Shown: positions 43,590 through 52,643 of the stretch, piece after piece | Position numbering within the stretch: position 1 is the first letter of the stretch | How the letters are laid out: each line of letters begins with the position of its first letter | NCBI GenBank assembly: GCA_942491465.1 | Contig: CALOBA010000078.1 | Location: forward strand, 1-64,000 | Direction of reading: 5' to 3' | DNA: 64,000 nt | Source: CALOBA01 sp942491465 | Lineage (GTDB): Bacteria; Pseudomonadota; Gammaproteobacteria; Chromatiales; Chromatiaceae | Position numbers and translations under genes: made by a program | Notes under the pieces: model-generated | What the model was told of the DNA's origin: nothing | The model's database searches: none | Seen by the model: only the letters and a program-made list of their open reading frames with translations

Positions 43590-46500
43590 ATGACCACCCT
43601 CACCGCCAAGGCCTTCCGCCAGCAGGTGCTCAAGCCTGCCGAGGGCGTGTTCCTGTTCCATCAGCGGGCGATGGAGCGATTGATCGAGGAGCAGCTCGCC
43701 GATCGGCTCCAGGGTATATCCATCCCCGATCTTCCCTACTACCTGATGCCCAGGGGCGACTTCCTCTACGGCCTGGAGACCGAGAACCCGGAAGCGCTCT
43801 CGGTGATCGAGGGGCTCAGACTGCCGCCCTATGTGATCCTGCTGCCGAGCCCGCCGACCCCGGACATGGAGCCGGCCGACCTGGAGCGGCTGCGCCACGA
43901 CTATTGGGCGCGCAGCTTCGAGGCCGAGGTCGCACGCGCCTGGCAGATGTCGCCCGCGACGACCAGCAAGACCGGCGCGAACGCGGTGCCGAGGCGCTGA
44001 CGGCGCTGATCGGTCGCCACGCCTACGCCGAGATCCGCGAGGTGCTGGAGCGCGACGGGCTGATGCTGCCGGTCTGGGACGATGATCAGATCGTCCGCGC
44101 CTTCGTCGCCCTGATTGCACGCCTGCGCTGGTTCGCCCCCGGCGCCCGCGGGCTGTTCTTTCCCGGCATCCGCGACTGGCCCCGCATCGATGCCTGGATG
44201 CTCGGCGGTGGCGTCGATCTGCCGCCGCCGCTGGTAGACGATCGGCTGCCCATGCTGCTCCATCGCAGTCGCCCCGACGGCGCCGCCAGCCGGCCGGGGG
44301 ACGGGCCCATGCTGCCGACCGCTCTACCCTACGGGCGCTCCGATCCCGATCTGGTGCGCGCACTGGTGGCCCAGCGCGGGCGCGCGCAGGCCCCGGCCCA
44401 GCGTGAGCCCACGGGCGGCACTGAGCGGCTCGACCCGCGGCTGCAGAGCCGTTGCATCGCGGTCCTGCGCGAGGCCAGCCGGCTGCGCCCGCGCCGCGGC
44501 TGGTTGGCCGAGGCCGGGAGCTGGCTGGCCGGCCGGCTGAGCCGCGTCTCCGCTCGGGTGCTGTTCTCGCCGCTGCTCGAGCCGTTGCTGTCCCGGCGCT
44601 CGGGGCGCAGCGGCCGTGTTTGGGTCGAGGCCGGGCTCGGCCTGTTCGGCCATGCGATTCGCGCCGGCCAGCGCGCCGACCTGGAAGGTCGCTTTGCCAC
44701 CGCGCTGGTGCACATGGCCAATGCACGGCGCCTGGCCCAGCGCATCAATCGCCGCTGCCCGGAGGCGATGCGCCGCATCGACAACGGCATCGCCGTGCGC
44801 GAGACCGCCGCCGAGGAGTCCCTGGCCGCTCAGCTGGCCGTCAAGTGGAAGCTCGATTCGAGCACCGCCGAGGACCTGGGCGCCCTGGTGCACCGCCTCG
44901 CCGTCGACGACCGCGGCGAGACCACATCACCGTCGGCGCGCGCCTTGCTCGGCCACCTGGAGGCGTTGCTGCGCGAGCACCGCAGCGACCAGTTCCGGCT
45001 GCGCCCGGGCCACTGGCTGCTGCACCTGGGGCGCCCGCGCCTGCGCCAGATTCTGCCTTTCCAATCGCTGCTGCGCGCGCTGCGCACGCTGGAGGCCGCG
45101 CGCAACCGGCTCGATGAGCTGCCCTGGCCGCTGGAGGACCTGCAGCGCTTCGCGCTGCTGCTCGGCCAGCTCAACGATCACGTCGCCGCCCGGCTCGACG
45201 CGCAGATAACGCCGCGGCTGGAATGGGCCATGTGCGAGGCGGACTTCATCCCCCGCAACCACCGCGAGAAGGTCGCCGCGCACAAGATGCGCTGCGAGCT
45301 GCTGGACGTCATCAAGCACCGCCGCGGCCTGAAGTTCACCGATGTGCGCGACATCGTTGCCCGCAATATCCTGCGCCTGCCCGACCCGACCCTGGGCGAG
45401 GTCCTTCGCGGCGACCGCCTCGGTCGCTTCGACCGTGCCGCCGCCCGCGCCCTGCCCGGCGTCTACCGTCCCGGCGAGCTGTACATCAAGGGCCTGCAAC
45501 GGCTCGGCTCGCCGCTGTTCGGCACCGCCACCGGCCGGGCGATCACCCGCCATCTGCTACTCCCCTTCGGCGCCGCCTGGCTGCTGCTCAAGAGCCTGGA
45601 TCTGCTGCTCGACTATGTGCCCGAGCTGGCCCACGGCCTGCACCTGACCTCTGCGCTGTCGGTCACGCTGATCGGCACCCTGGTGAATGTGGGGCTCTAC
45701 ACCGGCATCGGCCGCCATCTCGCGGTTCAGCTCTGGAGCAGCGCCTGGGCGCTGCTGCGCTTCATCCTCTACGACGGTGTGCGCCGGCTGATGCGCTGGG
45801 GGCCGGTGGCCGCACTGCTCGGCGCGACGCTGGTACGCGGGCTGGGGCGCAACCTGTTCGAGCCGTTGGTGATCGGCATCCTGCCGCTGGCCCCGATCAT
45901 TGCCCTCGCCGTGCTGGTGGAAGAGGTGCCGATCGAGCCCGGGCTCTGGCTGCTCGGACTCGCCTTCGCGCTCGGCACGCTGGCCCGCAATACACCGTCG
46001 GGGCGGCGCTTTCTGGACAATCTGACCACCGGCACCGGGCGCATCCTGCGGCGCCTGAACCAGGCCCTGCTGGTGGGCCTGATCCAGCAGCTGCTGTATT
46101 GGTTCAAGGAGGTTAGCCGGCGGTTCTCCCAGGCCCTGAGCCGCGTCGACGAGGCGCTGACCCACCACCTGGGCGAGCACTGGCTCAGTCTTGCCGTCAA
46201 GGCCCTGCTCACGCCGCTGTGGCGACTGTCCGAGGCCGTGATGCAGTTCTACATCACCGTGCTGGTGGAGCCGCAGGTCAATCCGATCAAGCATTTTCCG
46301 ATCGTCACCATCGGCCACAAGATCATGCTGCCGTTCCTGCCGGCCATCACCGGCACGCTGCTGACGGTGACCGATTCCTTCATGCCGAAGTTGATCGCCT
46401 TCCCGCTGGTGACCGTCACCATCATGCTGCTGCCGGGGCTGTTCGGCTTCCTGGTCTGGGAACTGAAGGAGAACTGGAAGCTCTACCAGGCCAACCACGC

Positions 46501-47137
46501 CCAGGCACTGGCGAGCGCGGCCTACGGCGGCGAGCCCGCGGCGAACGGGCGCTCCGGGATCAGCATCGAGCCCGCCATCGTCGGCGAGCATGGCGAGACC
46601 CTGCGCGGGCTGCTCACCCGCGGCTTCCATGGCGGCGCCCTGCCCAAGGGCTTCGATCGGCTGCGGCGCGTGCTCCGCGCCGAGTTGCGCGACCAGGCCC
46701 CGTATCTGAAGCGGCTGCGCGTCGGGCAGCGCCGGCTCATGGAGCTGGAGCACGCGCTCTCGGTGTTCGTCGAGCGTGAGCTGGCCTTTGCGCTGCGCGA
46801 GCGCACCCGCGATCCTAGCTGCACGCTGCACCGAATCGTCACCGGCACGCCGCGGATGGCGACCAATCTGGTCGCGCTCACCGTCGACATCTATCCCGAC
46901 CCGGCCCGTGATCCCGCCGCCGGCACGCCGGAGGCCGGAGCGCCGATCAGGCTGCAGCTGGGCATCTGGCGCGCGGCGCCCCGGCTCGGCCTCGAACTGC
47001 GTCTCAGCGGTCGGCAGGACCGGCTCGGGCGGCGCTGCTGGCAGATGATCGACGAGGACCTGCGGCTGTTCATCCAGCGCACCGGTGCCGATCCGGCCAT
47101 CGACGGGCGTGATGCCCTCGCCGTGCTGCCGGCCTGA
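43590..47137 (+). pseudogene. Very large multi-pass membrane protein of unknown function, one frameshift
   Basis: Two frames join into a protein of about 1,180 residues. The first (MTTLTAKAFRQQVLKPAEGV to about VARAWQMS) runs from 43590 to about 43955. The second, downstream of about 43960, is open to 47137. One missing base near 43950-43965 accounts for the break. The product has a soluble N-terminal half, four or more membrane helices around residues 660-830, two further helices near 920-970 (FPIVTIGHKIMLPFLPAITG) and a soluble C-terminus. I do not recognise the family. With so long an intact second frame, recent mutation or sequencing error is more likely than old decay. Confidence 0.65.
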
Positions 47138-47233
47138 GCGTGGTCTTGCAGACAACGGACCAACGACCTGCCGCACTTGCATGTAGACTAGCCCTGCTCG
47201 GGCCACGCCCCACCCTCAATTTCGAGCCAGATC

Positions 47234-47845
47234 ATGTCCGGCACCTCACCGCCCCCTTGCCCCGCCCCGCACCGTCTCGACTGTGACGAACGTTGGCTGC
47301 CGCCGCCATCGCCGCCGATTCGACTGCGTCGTGTCGCCCGGCGACTGCTCAAGTGGCGCCCCGGGCCGCGCTGGTGGTCGCTCTGGGACCTGGTGACGAC
47401 GCTGCTGTCCAGGGTTGGACTGCGCCTGGAGACCATTCAGGTGCTGTGTATCGATCCGGCCGGTGCCCGGGTGCTGTTGCTGTGCAATCGTGAATACCCC
47501 GCCGGGTGGACCGTCGTGCAGGGGCTGCGCGATTGGAAGGGGCTGCTGCCCGCTCGCCGCAGTTACGGGGCGGACCCGCGCATCGATGCCCGCCGCGAGG
47601 TTGAGGAAGAGGCCCTGATCAGCCCGCCGCCGCTGAGCGATTTTCAGCCGGTGCGCCGCTACGGCGAAGGGGTCGCCAAGCAGTTCGACTGCCGCGTCTA
47701 TCTGGTGCGCTGTGAGCCCGATGCGCTTGCGCTTCGCGGCCATACATCCGAGGGCTATCCCTGCTGGATGCGGATCGACGCGGCGGTGGAACGGCTCGAC
47801 AACCCGGTGTTGACCGACATCCTGACCCGGAGCACAACGGCATGA
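47234..47845 (+). CDS. Nudix-like protein, first of a tandem pair
   Basis: A 203-residue protein. After a Pro/Arg-rich N-terminus, a Nudix-like domain covers about 65-190: VLCIDPAGARVLLLCNRE, then an approximate Nudix box DPRIDARREVEEEALI in which the R-E-x-x-E-E core is kept but the first glutamate is replaced by aspartate. It probably hydrolyses a nucleoside-diphosphate-X substrate, though the altered box leaves this uncertain. It overlaps its paralogue by 4 bp (ATGA). Confidence 0.55.
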   Translation: MSGTSPPPCPAPHRLDCDERWLPPPSPPIRLRRVARRLLKWRPGPRWWSLWDLVTTLLSRVGLRLETIQVLCIDPAGARVLLLCNREYPAGWTVVQGLRDWKGLLPARRSYGADPRIDARREVEEEALISPPPLSDFQPVRRYGEGVAKQFDCRVYLVRCEPDALALRGHTSEGYPCWMRIDAAVERLDNPVLTDILTRSTTA

Positions 47846-48486
47846 GCGCCAAACCAACCGATACCGGCAAGCCCATCCGCGAATGCGAGCTGATCGACCT
47901 TGAAGACGTCGGCGGGCCGCTCTCCCCGGCCGCGCGCTGGTGGGCGTGGTTTCGCGGTCTGATCAAGGCCCGTCACCGGCAGCGGTGGTCGCTGTGGGAC
48001 CTGTTGACCACCCTGCTGGACCGGGTCGGGCTGACGTTGCAGACGGTGCAAGTGCTCTGTATCGACCCCCAGGCCGCCCGGGTGCTGATCCTGATCACCA
48101 ACGAGTGCGACAGCGGACTCTCCCCGATCCAGGGGCTGCGCAAGCGCCATCGGTTCTGGCCGCTGATGGGGCGGGACCGCGGCGATGCGCGAATCGACGC
48201 CCGCGCCGAACTCACCGAAGAGGGGGTCGTGACGCCGCTGCCGCTGGAGCGTTTCGAGCCGGTGGCGAGCTATCGCGAGGGGGTCGGTAAACAGTTCGCC
48301 TGTCGGGTCTTCGTTGTCGAATGCCGCACGGACGAGCTGGCCCTGCGCCCGGAGACGGCCGAGGGGATGTCCTGCTGGGCACAAATCAACGACGCGATCG
48401 ACTGGCTCGACAACCCGGAGCTGACGCGTATCCTACACCGCTACATCAGCGCCGACCCCAATCGGTCGGCGCCGGACCGCCCATGA
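47842..48486 (+). CDS. Nudix-like protein, second of a tandem pair
   Basis: A 214-residue paralogue of the preceding gene. It shares the WSLWDL-TTLL-RVGL-L-T-QVLCIDP block and the C-terminal IDWLDNPELTRIL region, so the pair arose by tandem duplication. The Nudix box is further degraded (DARIDARAELTEEGVV): the conserved R before E is lost, while E-E remains. It may be a non-catalytic ligand-binding partner of the first protein. It overlaps the first gene by ATGA; the RHH gene follows after 12 bp. Confidence 0.55.
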   Translation: MSAKPTDTGKPIRECELIDLEDVGGPLSPAARWWAWFRGLIKARHRQRWSLWDLLTTLLDRVGLTLQTVQVLCIDPQAARVLILITNECDSGLSPIQGLRKRHRFWPLMGRDRGDARIDARAELTEEGVVTPLPLERFEPVASYREGVGKQFACRVFVVECRTDELALRPETAEGMSCWAQINDAIDWLDNPELTRILHRYISADPNRSAPDRP

Positions 48487-48498
48487 GCCCGACCCGCG

Positions 48499-48723
48499 AT
48501 GACTGAAGAAAAACGCAAGCCGGTGCGCTTCCAAGTGATCCTGAGCGCCGAATCCGTAGATCGGCTGGACCGCCTGAAGGATGCGCTGGACTACACCTCC
48601 CGTGCGGACGTGCTGCGCACGGCCTTGCGGATACTGGAAGTGGCCGTGGACGAGGGGGATCGGGGCGGACAGCTCTGGGTCAAGGACAGCGCCGGCAACG
48701 AGCACCGACTGGTGATCGGCTGA
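48499..48723 (+). CDS. Ribbon-helix-helix (CopG-like) DNA-binding protein
   Basis: A 74-residue protein. KPVRFQVILSAESVDRLDRL supplies the beta strand and first helix, and DALDYTSRADVLRTALRILE the turn and second helix, of an RHH fold. It probably dimerises and binds an operator, perhaps its own operon of Nudix-like genes. A tract of twelve Cs begins immediately after the stop codon. Confidence 0.7.
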   Translation: MTEEKRKPVRFQVILSAESVDRLDRLKDALDYTSRADVLRTALRILEVAVDEGDRGGQLWVKDSAGNEHRLVIG

Positions 48724-48767
48724 CCCCCCCCCCCCGCGAGGCGACATCCGTTCGTCCGCCGCACCGT

Positions 48768-48817
48768 AAAAAAAAAGGGCAAGACACCGCACCGAGTCGC
48801 TCGGTACGGCGTCTTGC
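48768..48817 (-). terminator. Intrinsic terminator facing the minus strand
   Basis: A hairpin at 48779-48817 (arms GCAAGAC-CCG-ACCGAG with two mismatched positions) is followed, on the minus strand, by GCCC and a run of nine Ts. It has no T-tract on the plus strand, so it does not end the RHH operon well. No annotated minus-strand gene lies within 990 bp upstream of it. Confidence 0.6.
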
Positions 48818-48931
48818 ATGCTGTGCTGCCTTTGACGGTCCAGATAGGCGCCGGTCGCATCGGTTGCGGCCATCGTCCTTTATGCGCATGTAGGTCGGCA
48901 AAATGCCGTCAACATGGCGGCTTTCCGATGC

Positions 48932-48959
48932 TTGATTTATGCTCCTTGTGCGTTAGTAT
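48932..48959 (+). promoter_or_regulatory. Sigma70-like promoter of the JAMM-type gene
   Basis: TTGATT (48932-48937) and TAGTAT (48954-48959) are separated by 16 bp, in an AT-richer patch than its surroundings. Transcription would start near 48966, upstream of the CRP-type palindrome and the gene. Confidence 0.45.
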
Positions 48960-48980
48960 TACACATGTCGGGTGGAAAAA

Positions 48981-48996
48981 TGTGAACTAGGTCACA
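48981..48996. promoter_or_regulatory. CRP-type operator
   Basis: TGTGAACTAGGTCACA matches the CRP/Vfr consensus TGTGA-N6-TCACA perfectly. It ends 24 bp before the TTG start of the JAMM-type gene and lies downstream of the best promoter match, a place where binding would repress. Confidence 0.6.
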
Positions 48997-49020
48997 CTTT
49001 GGCGGATCGGGAGGCCGGAA

Positions 49021-49740
49021 TTGGCAAGTCGAATCGAGGGCATGGTCGCTGTTGCAAGGCGGCTGAGACAGGTGCGCACAGGGTCCGCGTGCTGCTCGGA
49101 CCGCTTTGCCGAGGTCTTTTTCTGCTTGCTGGGCCCGGCCGATCGCGACCTCCTGCGCACAGATGGCCAGCACTGGCGCCGTTGTGCCGAGATCCCGTCG
49201 TTGGACTGGGACGCCGCCCTATCGCTGGGACCGAGCATGGCGATGGATGGCGCGGTGGATGCCGTGCTGGCCCATGACCTTGACGTTTGCAGTGGAACGC
49301 TGAGCCCGCGGCAGGCCATCGAATCCCAGCAGCGGGTCCATGCCGAGCTGGCCCTGGATCTGGTCTACGACCGCGCGGCGGATAGGATTTGCGCGCTGAT
49401 TACCCGCGGCTGCGCGGGGGGAAACTTCAGCAACATGGGGCTCTATCTGCGGCTGTCGTCGCGCTACGTGGTGCTGCCGGTCTTCCACACCCATCCCGGC
49501 CTCGACAACGAGGTCGGACGACGCAAGGCGTCGCTGGCCGACTACACGCTGCTGCGCTGCCTGCGCGACCGTCTCAATGGCGCCGCGGTGGGCGAGCGGG
49601 TCTACTTCTCGGATCACTCGTTCACGCGCTACGGCATTAGCGCGGATGGCATCCCGTTTGACGAGCCGGAGGACGGCAGTGGTCTGCGATTGCTGCCCGA
49701 CCTGCCGCTGCCGGCGCTGCATCCGTTCCCCGACGCCTAG
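49021..49740 (+). CDS. JAMM/MPN-type (JAB) domain protein
   Basis: A 239-residue protein with the JAMM zinc signature: HTHP at 156-159 and S-x-x-D at 171-174 (ASLAD), with a candidate glutamate near 109. JAB domains are zinc proteases or deubiquitinase-like enzymes, and the fold also occurs in RadC-like DNA repair proteins. The spacing and the following LLRCLRDRLNGAAVGERVYF block are RadC/prokaryotic-JAB-like. The TTG at 49021 has GGGAGG 6 bases upstream and is preferred over the ATG at 49042. The stop codon TAG is the first codon of a TAGGGA element. No ubiquitin-like or E1/E2 genes are adjacent. Confidence 0.65.
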   Translation: MASRIEGMVAVARRLRQVRTGSACCSDRFAEVFFCLLGPADRDLLRTDGQHWRRCAEIPSLDWDAALSLGPSMAMDGAVDAVLAHDLDVCSGTLSPRQAIESQQRVHAELALDLVYDRAADRICALITRGCAGGNFSNMGLYLRLSSRYVVLPVFHTHPGLDNEVGRRKASLADYTLLRCLRDRLNGAAVGERVYFSDHSFTRYGISADGIPFDEPEDGSGLRLLPDLPLPALHPFPDA

Positions 49741-49785
49741 GGAGATGCTGAAAAATGCCGTCCTGGCATTTTTCAGTTCGCAAAG
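49738..49785 (+). repeat. TAGGGA-type terminator-like element, copy 1
   Basis: It starts TAGGGAGATGCTGAA at the stop codon of the JAMM-type gene. It contains a perfect 12-bp stem (CTGAAAAATGCC, loop GTCCT) at 49748-49776 with T/A-rich flanks, able to end transcription of both convergent genes. It matches 29864-29911 in reverse orientation. Confidence 0.8.
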
Positions 49786-49813
49786 GCAGAAGGAGCGCCG
49801 CATTTGACAACGG

Positions 49814-51055
49814 CTAAGGCACGGACGCGTCGGCCGCAGCCCGCCGCGCCGAGGCGGCCCCCTGCGGTCGCTGGCGGCAACACAGCAGCCGGTAGCCAAG
49901 CGCGCCGAGCAGGCCGCAGCCGGCCATGCCGAGCAGCAGGGGTCGGGCACTGCCGTCGTGCAGGACGCTGACCAGGGTGCCGGCCAGGGCGCCGAAGCCG
50001 AAGCGGGCGGCTCCGGTCAAGGCTGAGGCGGTGCCGGCCATGTTCGGAAAGAAGGCCATGAAACTGGCCATGGCATTGCCGAGCACGACGCCGATCACGG
50101 CCATGTACAGGCCGATGGCGGCGGCCAGCGTCCACAGGCCCACTGCGGGACTCATCGCCAGCGCGAGCATCAGCGCGGCAGCAAGGGTCTGTACGCCGAG
50201 CCCTGCACGCAACAGGCGCTCGGCACCGAAGCGCTGTACCAGCCGTGAATTCAGATAGGTGAAGACGATCGCCAGCAGGATATTGACACCGAATAGCAAA
50301 CCGAAGTACGCCGTCGACACCTGATACAGCTCGATATAGACGTAGGGCGAGGCGACGACGAAGATCATCAGGCCGCCGAAGCTGGCCGAGGCGGTGAGCA
50401 GGTAGCCGATGGCGGCTCGATGTCGGAGCAAGGTCAGGTAATTGGCCGCCACCCGGCTCGGTTGCAGCGGTTGGCGCCGCTGGGGTGGCAGCGTCTCGGG
50501 CAGATAGTGGAAGTACAGGACCGCCCCCAGCGTCGCCACCAGCGCGAGCACGACGAAGACCCAGCGCCAGCTCAGGTACACCACGATCAGGCCGCCGATA
50601 CTGGGTGCGATCAATGGTGCCAGTCCCATGATGAGCATCACCAGGCCCATGACGCGCGCATAGGTGTCGCGCTCGAACAGGTCGCGCACCAGCGCCGGGA
50701 CGGTCACTGCCACCGCGGCACCGCCTGCCGCCTGCAGCGCGCGGGCGAGCAGCAACAGCTCCATGCTCGGCGCGAGCACGCAGGCCAGATCGGCGAGCAG
50801 AAAGACACCGAGGCCGGCGCCGATGACGCGGCGCCGGCCATAGACATCGGACAGCGGCCCGAGCACGAGCTGAGCGGCGGCGAAGACGCCGATGTAGACG
50901 GTCACGCTCAACTGGGCGAGCGCGATGCCGGCGCCGAGGTCGTCGGCGATGCGCGGGATGCTCGGCAGGTAGGTGTCGATGGCGAACGGCGTCAGTGCCG
51001 ACAGCAGACCGAGCACAAACAACAGGCGCGGGGAGACCGGCAGCGGTCGGCTCAC
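49814..51055 (-). CDS. Bcr/CflA-type MFS drug exporter
   Basis: A 413-residue, 12-helix major facilitator. The Bcr/CflA pattern is clear: LSALTPFAIDTYLPSIPRIA in helix 1, then the loop motif GPLSDVYGRRRV and LLARALQAAGGAAVAVTVPA. It exports hydrophobic drugs by proton antiport. The GTG start at 51055 overlaps the stop of the hydrolase-OsmC gene (GTGA), forming a two-gene unit. Confidence 0.88.
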   Translation of the reverse strand: MSRPLPVSPRLLFVLGLLSALTPFAIDTYLPSIPRIADDLGAGIALAQLSVTVYIGVFAAAQLVLGPLSDVYGRRRVIGAGLGVFLLADLACVLAPSMELLLLARALQAAGGAAVAVTVPALVRDLFERDTYARVMGLVMLIMGLAPLIAPSIGGLIVVYLSWRWVFVVLALVATLGAVLYFHYLPETLPPQRRQPLQPSRVAANYLTLLRHRAAIGYLLTASASFGGLMIFVVASPYVYIELYQVSTAYFGLLFGVNILLAIVFTYLNSRLVQRFGAERLLRAGLGVQTLAAALMLALAMSPAVGLWTLAAAIGLYMAVIGVVLGNAMASFMAFFPNMAGTASALTGAARFGFGALAGTLVSVLHDGSARPLLLGMAGCGLLGALGYRLLCCRQRPQGAASARRAAADASVP

Positions 51056-52350
51056 GTCCGCGACTCGCCGGTGGCTCCGGGACCGGCGTCTTCGCCCGCA
51101 TCTGCGACATCGCCGGCCTGCGTTGTGACGATGGCGGGCGCCGCCTGCAGGGTCCTGTGCACCGGGCAGCGGTCGGCGATCGCCATGATCCGGGCCTGCT
51201 CCTGTGCGGTCAGGGCGCCGGTCAGATCGATCTCGCGGACGATGCGCTCGATACGTCCGTCCTTGCCCTCGCAGCCGCTGGCGCAGTCGTCGCGGTGGAT
51301 GCGCTGGTGGCGCAGCCGCACCTCCACGTCGTCGAGGGCGAGCCCCTTGTGCCGGGCGTACAGGCGGATGGTCATGGAGGTGCAGGCCCCGAGCGCCATC
51401 AGCAGCAGATCGTAGGGGGACGGTCCGCGATCACCGCCGCCGACCGCGGCGGGCTCGTCGGCGAGCAACTGGTGGCGGTGCGTGTAGAGACCGCGCAGGA
51501 AGTGCTGGTCACGCTCCGTTACCGCGACCTCGCCGTCCGCGACGACCGGGGCGGTCCCCAAGCCCGGCTCGGTGTCCTGCCGACGCAGCTCCAGGTAGCG
51601 CCCGACCCAGGCCACCAAGGTCTCGGCGACGTATTCTGCATCGGCGGGGTTGGCCAGCATGTGGTCGGCACCGTGCAGCGAGATGAAGCTCTTCGGATGC
51701 ATTGCCGCCCCGTAGAGCTTCGCCGCCTCGGCGATGGGCACGATGTCGTCCACCGGCGAGTGAAAGATCAGCAGCGCGCGCCCCAGCCGGCGGACGTGAT
51801 CGGCATCGCCCCAGCGGGCCAAGTCGTCGAGGAGCTGGCGGCGGATGCGAAATCGGCGCAACCCGATCTGCACCTCGGCCTCGCCGGTGTGCATCAAGTC
51901 GTCGTTGACCTCCCGCAGCAGGTGGCCGACGTGGGTCGGCGTCGACGGCGCGGCGATGGTGACCACGGCCTGCACCGACGGTAGCTGCGGCGCCGCGGCG
52001 ACCACCGCCGCACCGCCCAGACTGTGCCCGATCAGCAGCGACGGCGCCGCATAGTCGCGCTCCAGGCGCGCGGCGGCGGCGAGCAGGTCCTGGATGTTGG
52101 AGGTGAAGTTGGTGTTGGCGAAGTCGCCGTCGCTGTTGCCGAGCCCGGTGAAGTCGAAGCGCAGCACGGCGATGCCGCGGGCGGCCAGTGCGCGGCTGAT
52201 CCGCGAGGCCGCGGCGATGTCCTTGCCGCAGGTGAAGCAGTGTGCGAACAGCGCATAGCGCAGTGTCTCGACCCCGACCGGCGGGGTCTCCAGTAGTCCG
52301 GCCAGTGTCTGGCCCTCAGCGTTCTCGAAATCCAGCTTGATGCGTGCCAT
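51052..52350 (-). CDS. Alpha/beta hydrolase-OsmC fusion protein
   Basis: A 432-residue bifunctional protein. Residues 1-265 are an alpha/beta hydrolase with nucleophile elbow GHSLGG (Ser110) and a late His region SLHGADHML. Residues about 285-410 are an OsmC-type peroxidase domain with reactive cysteines in LMALGACTSMTIRLYARHKG and DRCPVHRTL. OsmC domains reduce organic hydroperoxides; the fused hydrolase may deliver lipid or ester substrates. This fusion is known in proteobacteria. ATG at 52350 chosen (MARIKLDFENA). Coupled to the MFS exporter. Confidence 0.9.
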   Translation of the reverse strand: MARIKLDFENAEGQTLAGLLETPPVGVETLRYALFAHCFTCGKDIAAASRISRALAARGIAVLRFDFTGLGNSDGDFANTNFTSNIQDLLAAAARLERDYAAPSLLIGHSLGGAAVVAAAPQLPSVQAVVTIAAPSTPTHVGHLLREVNDDLMHTGEAEVQIGLRRFRIRRQLLDDLARWGDADHVRRLGRALLIFHSPVDDIVPIAEAAKLYGAAMHPKSFISLHGADHMLANPADAEYVAETLVAWVGRYLELRRQDTEPGLGTAPVVADGEVAVTERDQHFLRGLYTHRHQLLADEPAAVGGGDRGPSPYDLLLMALGACTSMTIRLYARHKGLALDDVEVRLRHQRIHRDDCASGCEGKDGRIERIVREIDLTGALTAQEQARIMAIADRCPVHRTLQAAPAIVTTQAGDVADAGEDAGPGATGESRT

Positions 52351-52643
52351 TGGGGTCTCGTGCTCGGTTGCGCCTGCGAGCCGGGCGCCGTTGGTCACGC
52401 GCGACAGGCTAAGGTCGTTCTAGTTTTCACAACTCTGGGGGGGCTGCGCCTGATTCAACCGCGGACTCTATTCGACCCGCGCCCGTTGCATGCTGCCTGA
52501 AATTTCGGCTCCGCTGCTTATGGCGCAGCGCCTTGCCAGCCGGGGTCTGCCGACGTCCGCGGCGATGGTATCACGCGGCCACCCCTTCTCCCGGGCGAGG
52601 GTTTTGCGCATAATCCTCGGCTTTCCATGAGGGCTTGGGCTAG

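Noticed and set aside
52351..52643. FMN riboswitch upstream of ribF
   Set aside because: The conserved RFN sequence blocks were not found in the gap, and RibF itself is rarely controlled that way.
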